DNA of 10,456 nucleotides from an uncultured Blautia sp. (lineage in GTDB: Bacteria; Bacillota; Clostridia; Lachnospirales; Lachnospiraceae). The notes beneath the pieces are model-generated. The model searched no databases and had not been told where the DNA came from. It was given only the letters and a program-made list of their open reading frames with translations. This document shows positions 1-6,013 of the stretch, in pieces (within the stretch, counting starts at the first letter, position 1; every line of letters starts with the position of its first letter). The stretch covers positions 1-10,456 of the forward strand of contig CAKRRG010000082.1 in assembly GCA_934394545.1 (NCBI GenBank), read 5' to 3'. Made by a program: the position numbers and the translations under genes.

Positions 1-101
1 AAAACCTTTTTCCGATATTTTGTACACCATACCAGATGATACTGCAGGGAATACACATATCCTCTACCATATGAAAGCTCATTATTATTGATATTAAACA
101 T
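1..101 (-). CDS. tnpA: IS200/IS605-type transposase (TnpA, Y1 HUH family), N-terminal fragment cut by the window edge
   Basis: Reading leftwards from ATG at 101-99, 33 codons are visible before the left edge. They contain GRGYVYSLQYHLVWCTKYRK, which closely resembles the opening strand of Y1 transposases of IS200/IS605 elements (pattern Y-x-L-x-Y-H-hydrophobic-V-x-C-x-KYR). These enzymes cut and rejoin single-stranded DNA at hairpin ends. The HUH histidines and catalytic tyrosine lie beyond the window, so activity cannot be judged. An in-frame ATG lies 12 bases further upstream (113-111), but GGAG at 111-108, six bases from the ATG at 101, supports the inner start. The transcription start predicted from the promoter also falls about at 113. 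The gene is too short here for a standard ORF call. Family assignment is fairly firm; completeness of the element is unknown. Confidence 0.72.
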   Translation of the reverse strand, partial: MFNINNNELSYGRGYVYSLQYHLVWCTKYRKKV

Positions 102-119
102 ATTTTTCTCCATGTTTTT

Positions 120-148
120 ATTATACCATACGCAAGAATAGTTTGCAA
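120..148 (-). promoter_or_regulatory. Promoter for the transposase gene
   Basis: On the minus strand there is TTGCAA (148-143), a 17-base spacer, and a perfect TATAAT (125-120). The expected transcription start is near 113, giving a leader of only about 12 bases before the ATG at 101, with GGAG inside it. Spacing and -10 box are ideal for a sigma-A type promoter; the -35 matches four of six consensus bases. Confidence 0.6.
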
Positions 149-178
149 ACATTTGTTCTGTTTGTTTTCAGAAAAATA

Positions 179-220
179 GTGCGCCTAACTCATCACTGAA
201 ATAACGAGAATGCGACGCAC
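179..220. repeat. Imperfect palindrome, possible left-end hairpin of the IS200/IS605-type element
   Basis: GTGCGCC at 179-185 can pair with GACGCAC at 214-220 (seven pairs, one of them G-T), with CTC/GAG also able to pair further in. It lies roughly 80-120 bases upstream of the transposase start and just where similarity of the neighbouring ATPase pseudogene stops (about 222). Elements of this family have a subterminal hairpin near the left end that the transposase recognises, so position and structure fit. The long unpaired centre makes the assignment tentative. Confidence 0.35.
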
Positions 221-221
221 A

Positions 222-835
222 GTTATTCAACTGAATGTAGGATTTGAGGGCCTCATATGTTTCCGTCTGATTCCAGTAATTATCAAATACGCCGCTAAGC
301 ATAGCATCTACCACTAACTTCAGACTGTACATGACATACGTTTTCTTTTCGCCAGCTTCCACCGTAACTAATTCGTAACCATCATACCGGGCTTGTGTTT
401 CCTCAAAATTTCTCCCATACTGCCTGCATAGCTCCCTCACTTCTGCCTCTGTAAAGCCACATAATCCTGATCTTTCAGCCATGCTCTTAAAAATCAAGAT
501 ATTTCTTCTGGGATTCTCCATCCCTTTTATATTCACGGAACAAGCAATCCCACTCATCCAAAAGAATCACAAAAGGATGCCTGGTACGGGCAAAAATATC
601 CTTCATGACCTGTATCAGGTCATTTTCATCCCGAAATTTCATCTGGCTGTAGCAGTCCAGTAAGTCAAACAATATATATCTTTTCAAGCGTTCCAGCATT
701 TCATCCACATTATGTGCCGCGCTTAATTGCCGCCATAGACTTGCCAAACCGCCGCGACCTGCTAATACACACATATCTCTGCTCTGTGCAGACCAGCTCA
801 TTTGTCTTGGAAATCATGTTTAATAACATTTTACT
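222..835 (-). pseudogene. AAA-ATPase-like protein (PF09820/DUF1703 type), decayed remnant
   Basis: Pieces of one protein of the PF09820 AAA-ATPase-like family appear in order on the minus strand but in different frames. From about 835 one frame reads KMLLNMISK...YVCISRSRRFGKSMAA, with the family's P-loop-like RRFGKS. From about 720 another frame reads HNVDEMLERL...PFVILLDEWDCLFREYKRD, the Walker B-like segment. After KKYLDF a stop arises (487-489); adding one T to the run at 489-493 restores LRAWLKDQDYVAL. From about 458 a third frame reads GFTEAEVRELC...YDGYELV...FDNYWNQTETYEALKSYI. The segment usually containing the YMTGILPIKKYG-like sequence is absent between YVAL and GFTE. The N-terminal 20 or so residues and everything after about 222 are also missing. 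Intact members often lie near mobile DNA; their role is uncertain (PD-(D/E)XK nuclease relatives). This copy cannot make a working protein. Confidence 0.85.
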
Positions 836-877
836 ACACAGAGGATTGGCAGACAAGCATATCTTCTACAGGATTTC

Positions 878-2164
878 TCAGTCCACCTTCTTCGCCTTGG
901 GATATACCTGTGCCATCCGACCATCATCAAAGCGTTCGTCCACCCAGCTTTCAAAGCCATTTGCAGCTTCTATGCCATTGCTTCTGGCATTATAACGTGC
1001 CAGCGCAGCGCTGGATACGATTCCGTCTGCAAGCATAAATACGATCAAAAGCCAGGTAATGATTTTTCCAATTTTTACCGGAACCTTCTCGATCATTCTG
1101 GAAACAGGCGGATAAAATATTTTAAACCATGCTACTGCAGCAAATCCCCAGAAAAAACAGTACAGAAGATTGATTCTTCCACCAAGGTTAAATGGGATAT
1201 CACTGTAATCCCAGAATACGGTTCCAAATACGATTTCTGTGAAAACACTGCAGATATATTCATAGGCACCACCAAGAAATGTGCCCATCCAGAAAAGGAA
1301 CTGCTGGGAGCGGTTTCTGTATTTATAGAGAAGGGCTGTAACTGCTGCAATGGCAAGTCCCCACACAATACTGAAATCTCCCCATACCACACTGCTGCGG
1401 CTCATCCAATATCCGGCTGTGATCCTGCAGAAAATAGTCTCTGTAATATCACCAAGAAATGCGCCGATAAAAAACAGCAGTACGATTTTATAAAAGCTGC
1501 ATCCATAGGCAAAAATCTCCGGGTGCGCCTCTTCCTTCTCCGTGTGCTGCTTCTGAGGATAGGCTTTGGTAATTCGACGATTTACAACATCATCAATTTT
1601 TGCCCCAAGCTTCTTTGTTGCGGAGTCAATATCCCGGTCAGCAGCGATCCATCTCTCAGGATTCTTGCTGTGCCCAAAAAGGATGGTCAGTGTGGCAATG
1701 GCATCCACTGCCAGAAATCCCAATAGAACCAGTATGAGGATTCTGCTTATAAGTCCCGGTAGCAGACCATACAAAGACATGCAAATCCCGTTTCCGATTT
1801 TGATCACAAATACGCCAAGAATACCCCAGACACAAGAGGTAGGTACGCTGACATATCCATCCAGATTCCACTTGATCTTCCGGTAATCCCACCATCTTTC
1901 GTGGTACCACATTTCAATTAAATGTCCAGCGATCCACTCAAGCAGGGAAGCTACAATGGCACAGCCAAGAAACAACCAGATGCCGGTCAGTTCTCTTGTA
2001 AATGCAGTAATGAAGAATCCTCCAAATCCATAGATTAGGCAGAATGGGCCATTGATAATACCTCTGTTTGCGAATTTCTTCTGTTTCAGGGAAGCAAGAA
2101 CTGTCTCAAGAACCCATCCTGCAAAGGAATAGATGAGAAACAGCCAAAGTAATTTCCAGATCAT
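878..2164 (-). CDS. Membrane protein with two tandem CmpB-like units (PF06541, putative ABC transporter permease family)
   Basis: A 428-residue polytopic membrane protein. Unit 1 opens with IYSFAGWVLE (11-20), then NRGIINGPFCLIYG (33-46) and WWDYRKIKWNLDGY (91-104), and ends in a charged stretch closing with KAYP (200-203). Unit 2 repeats the plan: GAFLGDITE (234-242), WGDFSIVWG (261-269), FWDYSDIPFNLGGRI (317-331), closing with QVYP (419-422). These are hallmarks of PF06541, a clostridial integral-membrane family annotated as putative ABC permeases although no ATPase is adjacent; function is not established. I place the start at ATG 2164-2162, where GAGGAG (2178-2173) lies eight bases upstream. 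ATG at 2170 would have a spacer of only two bases and TTG at 2191 has no ribosome site. It lies downstream of the rnf terminator and probably has its own promoter. A single-unit paralogue lies on the other side of rnf. Family assignment is good; transport role is a guess. Confidence 0.85.
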   Translation of the reverse strand: MIWKLLWLFLIYSFAGWVLETVLASLKQKKFANRGIINGPFCLIYGFGGFFITAFTRELTGIWLFLGCAIVASLLEWIAGHLIEMWYHERWWDYRKIKWNLDGYVSVPTSCVWGILGVFVIKIGNGICMSLYGLLPGLISRILILVLLGFLAVDAIATLTILFGHSKNPERWIAADRDIDSATKKLGAKIDDVVNRRITKAYPQKQHTEKEEAHPEIFAYGCSFYKIVLLFFIGAFLGDITETIFCRITAGYWMSRSSVVWGDFSIVWGLAIAAVTALLYKYRNRSQQFLFWMGTFLGGAYEYICSVFTEIVFGTVFWDYSDIPFNLGGRINLLYCFFWGFAAVAWFKIFYPPVSRMIEKVPVKIGKIITWLLIVFMLADGIVSSAALARYNARSNGIEAANGFESWVDERFDDGRMAQVYPKAKKVD

Positions 2165-2198
2165 ATGCATGTCTCCTCTTTTGTTTGTCAAAAATATA

Positions 2199-2216
2199 AA
2201 AGCCTGAAAAGGCTTT
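2199..2216 (-). terminator. Terminator-like hairpin in the leader of the two-unit CmpB gene
   Basis: On the minus strand AAAGCCT, loop TTTC, AGGCTTT forms a seven-pair stem and is followed by TATATTTTT. It sits only about 20 bases before the ribosome site of the CmpB gene at 2164 and downstream of its likely promoter. It may be a second terminator behind rnfB or a leader attenuator. The stem is short and partly A-T, so termination would be weak to moderate. Confidence 0.5.
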
Positions 2217-2229
2217 CCGGGAAAACCCG

Positions 2230-2258
2230 ATTAAAACATCATAGCACAATAGCCCCAA
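2230..2258 (-). promoter_or_regulatory. Candidate promoter for the two-unit CmpB gene
   Basis: On the minus strand TTGGGG (2258-2253) and TTTAAT (2235-2230) are separated by 17 bases, giving three of six and five of six consensus matches. It lies immediately after the rnf terminator and would start transcription near 2223, placing the 2199-2216 hairpin at the front of the transcript. It is the only well-spaced pair I found between the terminator and the gene. Confidence 0.4.
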
Positions 2259-2261
2259 GAA

Positions 2262-2295
2262 AAAAAGCCTGCATTCTAACGAACACAGGCTTTTT
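2262..2295 (-). terminator. Rho-independent terminator of the rnf operon
   Basis: Ten bases after the rnfB stop codon, the minus strand has AAAAAGCCTG, a 14-base loop, and CAGGCTTTTT followed by further Ts (a run of seven Ts in all). The ten-pair stem with a G-C core and T tract is a classic intrinsic terminator. The plus-strand reading also ends in Ts, but no plus-strand gene approaches it. Confidence 0.85.
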
Positions 2296-2305
2296 CATTC
2301 TATAT

Positions 2306-3103
2306 TTATGCTTCCCGGATAACCCCTCTCGGACAGGCCTCCTTACAGGCTCCGCATCCTGTACACTTCTCATAGTCAATATGTGCACAGAAATCTTCAA
2401 CGGTAATTGCACCGTTTGGACAGGTCTTCTCGCACTTCTTACAGCCGATACAGCCAATCTCACAGGCAGCCATTACCTGTTTGCCCTTATCGTGAGAGCT
2501 GCAGTCCACAGCCACCTTCTGATCGTATGGGATCAGCTCGATCAGATGTCTCGGACACTTAGCAACACATTTGCCACAGGCTTTACATGCTTCTTTATCT
2601 ACTACTGCAATTCCATCCACAATATGAATGGCATTAAACGGACAGACCTTTACGCAGCTTCCAAAGCCACAACAGCCATATGTACAGGTCTTTGCACCGC
2701 CATTCGGCACAAATGGAAGCATTTCACAATCTTCCACTCCTGTATAAACATACTCTTCTTTCGCCTTTTCACAGGTTCCGGAGCATTTTACATGAGCTAC
2801 CTGGCGGGCAGTCTCAACGGCCTCCTGTCCCATAATACCGGCAATTATTTTTCCAACCGGTTCACCGCCTACCGGACAACGGTTTACAGGCGCCTCTCCC
2901 TTGGCAATTGCTGCTGCCAGACCATCACAGCCCGGATAGCCACAGCCACCACAGTTATTTCCAGGAAGAGCCTCTCTGATGGCAACTTCCTTCTCATCAA
3001 CTTCTACTGCAAACTTTTTTCCGGCTACTCCAAGGAAAACACCGATGAAGAGCCCAACCGCCGCAACCAGAATTGTGGCTGCTATAATCGCACCAATATT
3101 CAT
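2306..3103 (-). CDS. rnfB: Rnf complex subunit RnfB, polyferredoxin electron entry subunit
   Basis: RnfB takes electrons from reduced ferredoxin and passes them into the membrane part of the Rnf ferredoxin:NAD+ oxidoreductase. The 265-residue protein has one N-terminal membrane anchor (about 4-27) followed by a cytosolic Fe-S domain. A first cluster motif, CGGCGYPGC plus a later cysteine (C51, C54, C59, C76), is the signature of PF04060. A clostridial middle section carries C107, C111, C126, C140, C144, C145, C150 and C154. Ferredoxin-type motifs follow at C173-C176-C179-C183, C218-C221-C224-C228 and C247-C250-C253-C257. The protein is longer than proteobacterial RnfB (about 190 residues), as is usual in Clostridia. 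ATG at 3103 has AGGAGG seven bases upstream; the gap from the rnfA stop is 12 bases. It is the last gene of the operon, directly before the terminator. Confidence 0.96.
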   Translation of the reverse strand: MNIGAIIAATILVAAVGLFIGVFLGVAGKKFAVEVDEKEVAIREALPGNNCGGCGYPGCDGLAAAIAKGEAPVNRCPVGGEPVGKIIAGIMGQEAVETARQVAHVKCSGTCEKAKEEYVYTGVEDCEMLPFVPNGGAKTCTYGCCGFGSCVKVCPFNAIHIVDGIAVVDKEACKACGKCVAKCPRHLIELIPYDQKVAVDCSSHDKGKQVMAACEIGCIGCKKCEKTCPNGAITVEDFCAHIDYEKCTGCGACKEACPRGVIREA

Positions 3104-3115
3104 CCTGACGCCTCC

Positions 3116-3691
3116 TTAAATTAATCCTGAAAATCCGAAGAACGCAATTGCCATCAATCCTGCGGTCAAAAGCACAGTGGGAAATCCCTGAAATGCTTCC
3201 GGAATATCGTTATAGGCAATTTTCTCACGGATTCCTGCCATCAGTACAATAGAAATGGAGAAACCAAATGCTGTTGCAAAACCATTTACAGTTCCCTCCA
3301 GAATATTGTAATCCTTCTGCACATTTGTAAGAGCCACACCAAGAACTGCACAGTTTGTGGTGATCAGCGGCAGATACACACCAAGTGCCTTGTAAAGAGA
3401 AGGAATGCTTTTTTTCAGGAACATCTCAACAAACTGAACCAATGCCGCAATGATCAGAATAAACACAATGGTCTGAAGGTAAGTCAGATCCAGTGGCAGA
3501 AGAATCAGCTTGTAGATTACGCTTGTTACAAAGGAGGACAAAGTGATTACGAAAATAACCGCTCCACCCATGCCAGCTGCCGTATCTGTAGTCTTGGATA
3601 CGCCAAGGAACGGACAAAGGCCCATAAACTGGCTGAGGACTACGTTATTTACCAGCGCAGAGCTTACAATGATCAGTAATAATTCTTTCAT
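3116..3691 (-). CDS. rnfA: Rnf complex membrane subunit RnfA
   Basis: RnfA is one of two homologous membrane subunits (with RnfE) that form the ion-translocating core. The 191-residue protein has about six membrane segments. Two conserved cysteines are visible, C26 in GLCPFLG and C114 in TTNCAVLG. In solved Rnf/NQR-type structures the matching cysteines of the A and E subunits together hold an Fe-S cluster in the middle of the membrane, so this copy has the expected ligands. The ATG at 3691 is preceded by AGGAG close by (three-base spacer) and GGGGG a little further up, both overlapping the end of rnfE six bases away; the genes are likely translationally coupled. Length and sequence match the family closely. 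Confidence 0.96.
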   Translation of the reverse strand: MKELLLIIVSSALVNNVVLSQFMGLCPFLGVSKTTDTAAGMGGAVIFVITLSSFVTSVIYKLILLPLDLTYLQTIVFILIIAALVQFVEMFLKKSIPSLYKALGVYLPLITTNCAVLGVALTNVQKDYNILEGTVNGFATAFGFSISIVLMAGIREKIAYNDIPEAFQGFPTVLLTAGLMAIAFFGFSGLI

Positions 3692-3697
3692 CTTCTC

Positions 3698-4408
3698 CTA
3701 CCCCCTTTTCCCTGAACACATGGAATTTCCGCAGGAAGCACAGCCGCCCTTGCAATCCGGATTACTTGGATCAATGCCACGTTTTGCAGCGCCAAGCTTG
3801 AATTTATTCTGGAGCGCAGATAAAAATGCAAGAACAAAAAATGCGCCAGGTGCAAGAATAAAGATGGTTATCGGCTCATAGCCCATTTTTCCTGCTGCAG
3901 CGTCTGCAAGAGGAAGGATCTGTTTGCCGAAGATACTGCCGGCACCGATCAGCTCACGAACTGCACCGATGCAGGTAATACTTAAAGTAAATCCAAGTCC
4001 CATTCCAATACCATCAAACAGTGAGGGAATCGGTTTGTTCTTGGATGCATAAGCCTCCGCTCTTCCCAGGATGATACAGTTTACAACGATCAGCGGAATG
4101 TAAATTCCAAGGGAAGAATACAAAAACGGGATAAAGCCCTGGAGAAGCATCTGCACAATTGTTACAAAGGATGCTACTACAACAATGTAAGCAGGCATAC
4201 GCACACTGTCCGGGATAAAATTACGGAGCAGGGAGATCATCAGGTTGGATGCTGCCAGAATTACCGTTGTAGTAAGTCCCATTCCAATACCATTGATTGC
4301 GGATGTGGTGATGGCCAGCGTCGGACACATACCAAGCATCAGCACAAAAGTAGGATTTTCTTTGATAATACCATTTATCAGTCGCTCAGATGGCGTATTC
4401 TTTTTCAT
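3698..4408 (-). CDS. rnfE: Rnf complex membrane subunit RnfE
   Basis: RnfE pairs with RnfA in the membrane core of the Rnf complex. The 236-residue protein has about six membrane segments, C28 in LGMCPTL and C111 in VNCIILG; these match the cluster-binding cysteines of the family. The C-terminus carries a soluble tail after about residue 203 with four cysteines, C219, C223, C226 and C231 (C-x3-C-x2-C-x4-C), ending in a basic GKRG. The core does not need this tail and I do not know a role for it; a metal or Fe-S site is possible. The start ATG overlaps the rnfG stop by four bases, and AGGGGG about nine bases upstream serves as ribosome site inside rnfG. Identification is firm. Confidence 0.95.
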   Translation of the reverse strand: MKKNTPSERLINGIIKENPTFVLMLGMCPTLAITTSAINGIGMGLTTTVILAASNLMISLLRNFIPDSVRMPAYIVVVASFVTIVQMLLQGFIPFLYSSLGIYIPLIVVNCIILGRAEAYASKNKPIPSLFDGIGMGLGFTLSITCIGAVRELIGAGSIFGKQILPLADAAAGKMGYEPITIFILAPGAFFVLAFLSALQNKFKLGAAKRGIDPSNPDCKGGCASCGNSMCSGKRG

Positions 4409-5019
4409 TTCTGGCTGCCCCCTTTCTCATAACGGAATGCGGCAAGTCCTGCGTTAACACCATTTGTCATGGCATTTGTAGTAATTGTCGCACCACTTAA
4501 CGCGTCAATCTCATCGTCTGAGGTGGCACCTGTTTTTGTATAGGTAAATTTCTCTACGTTCTTATCTTTAAACTGATTCTTAAAATCATCTGTCGTGGCA
4601 CGCATACCAAGACCAGCGGTCTCACTGATGGATAAAATGGAAATTCCGTTCAAGGTTCCATCATCCTGAACGCCCATGGCAAACTGGATGTCTCCACCAT
4701 AACCTTCTGAGGTTGTTACGGTAAAGGCATAGCCAAGTTCCTTTCCCTGGTCATCCTTTGCTAACATGACTTCATCAATATTCTGAGCTTTGAAACCGTT
4801 TTCATCCAGATAGCTTTCCAGATCGGTATCCTCACCGCTTGTAACCGTCTCGAAGCTGGCTGCGTCAGCAAATACTGCCTTATATGCCGCTTCCTTCTCT
4901 TTCGCCTGCTGGCTTGCAATCGGACCTGCTGTAATGTCATTGACAAAACCAAGAAGCAGTCCGGAAACCAGTGTGATCACAGTCAGCGCAAGAGTATCTT
5001 TCACAATTTTATTTTTCAT
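4405..5019 (-). CDS. rnfG: Rnf complex flavin subunit RnfG
   Basis: RnfG carries a covalently bound FMN on the outer face of the membrane and relays electrons within the Rnf complex. The 204-residue protein has one N-terminal membrane anchor (about 8-27) and an extracytoplasmic FMN-binding domain. DALSGAT at 172-178 fits the ApbE flavin-transferase recognition pattern D-x-x-S-G-A-T, making T178 the likely flavin attachment site. No apbE gene is in the window, so the transferase must be encoded elsewhere. The ATG at 5019 overlaps the rnfD stop by four bases and has GGAGG nine bases upstream. Size and motif are typical. Confidence 0.95.
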   Translation of the reverse strand: MKNKIVKDTLALTVITLVSGLLLGFVNDITAGPIASQQAKEKEAAYKAVFADAASFETVTSGEDTDLESYLDENGFKAQNIDEVMLAKDDQGKELGYAFTVTTSEGYGGDIQFAMGVQDDGTLNGISILSISETAGLGMRATTDDFKNQFKDKNVEKFTYTKTGATSDDEIDALSGATITTNAMTNGVNAGLAAFRYEKGGSQK

Positions 5020-5996
5020 TTCTTCGCGCCTCCTTTTCCAAAAGCAACCGGACGGGTGAACCGCTCAATCTGCGGTACCAGAAGGTTGCAGAAAATAATC
5101 GCATAGGAAACGCCCTCTGCGGAAGCTCCGAAAATACGGAAAATTCCGGTAAGAACACCAAGACAGACACCATATACATACTGTCCCTTTGGCGTAATGG
5201 GGCTTGTAACGTAATCCGTTGCCATAAACCATGCACCAAGCATAAGACCGCCGCCACACAGATGGGTAAGCAGATAATTTACATCAAAGCCCTTGCCGGA
5301 AGCAAGCATATAGATGATCACAAATACTGCAAAGCTGCCGATATAGGTAAGCGGAATTCTGGCGCTGATCACTTTATAGCAAAGCAGGATTGCTGCACCG
5401 ATGAGAATGGCAATTACAGAGGTCTCTCCGATGGTTCCCTGGATATTACCAAAAATCAGATTCTTAACCGGAACGGAGGAGCCTGCCACAAAGCCATGGT
5501 CACGAAGAGCGGCCAGAGGGGTAGCTCCTGTCACACCGTCAACAGCACCTTTAAAGCTGTCTGACACGGAAAAATCTGTCATCTTTCCTGCAAAGGAAAT
5601 CATAAGGAAACAGCGGGCTGCGAGGGCAGGGTTCATAAAGTTCTGTCCAAGACCGCCAAAAAGCTGTTTTACCACAATAATTGCAAAAATACTGCCGAGC
5701 ACCGGAATCCAGAGCGGAATTCCTGCCGGCATATTCAGACCGATAAGAAGTCCGGTTACCACTGCACTGAAATCCTTCACCGTATTCTTTTTGTGCATAA
5801 AATGATCATATAACCACTCTGCAAGTGCTGCTGAACCGGTGGATACCACCAGAACGGCAAGTGCCTTTAATCCATGATTATAAATTCCCATAAGGGCAGC
5901 AGGTAAAAGTGCTATGGCAACCAGCTGCATGATCTTCGCAGTGGTCATCCTTGCCCGGACATGGGGATTAGATGATACATTCAACATTTGTTCCAT
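5016..5996 (-). CDS. rnfD: Rnf complex membrane flavin subunit RnfD
   Basis: RnfD is a large membrane subunit with covalent FMN and belongs to the NqrB/RnfD family involved in coupling electron flow to ion movement. The 326-residue protein has multiple membrane segments. DGVTGAT at 153-159 fits the covalent-flavin motif, with T159 the expected attachment residue. NQNFMNPALAAR-like sequence (here GQNFMNPALAAR, 117-128) and TDYVTSPITPKGQ are further family hallmarks. ATG at 5996 has a GGGGG-containing ribosome site upstream; a second ATG three codons later is also possible. It begins 17 bases after the tandem stop codons of rnfC and overlaps rnfG by four bases. Confidence 0.95.
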   Translation of the reverse strand: MEQMLNVSSNPHVRARMTTAKIMQLVAIALLPAALMGIYNHGLKALAVLVVSTGSAALAEWLYDHFMHKKNTVKDFSAVVTGLLIGLNMPAGIPLWIPVLGSIFAIIVVKQLFGGLGQNFMNPALAARCFLMISFAGKMTDFSVSDSFKGAVDGVTGATPLAALRDHGFVAGSSVPVKNLIFGNIQGTIGETSVIAILIGAAILLCYKVISARIPLTYIGSFAVFVIIYMLASGKGFDVNYLLTHLCGGGLMLGAWFMATDYVTSPITPKGQYVYGVCLGVLTGIFRIFGASAEGVSYAIIFCNLLVPQIERFTRPVAFGKGGAKK

Positions 5997-6013
5997 TCGT
6001 TTCTTCCCCCTTA

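Noticed and set aside
168..557. The 129-codon minus-strand frame as an independent small gene
   Set aside because: Its first 30 or so codons are out-of-frame reading of the upstream ATPase segment; only the part from about 458 down carries family sequence, so it is a piece of the pseudogene.
2306..3103. The many extra cysteines in the middle of RnfB (107-154) as a novel cluster domain
   Set aside because: This cysteine-rich section is, as I recall, usual in longer clostridial RnfB proteins, so it is not specific to this organism.
2165..3124. Long plus-strand open frame (319 codons) opposite rnfB
   Set aside because: It mirrors the strongly conserved rnfB, is rich in Thr, Ser, Cys and aromatic residues as antisense frames of Fe-S proteins are, and has no ribosome site or family resemblance.
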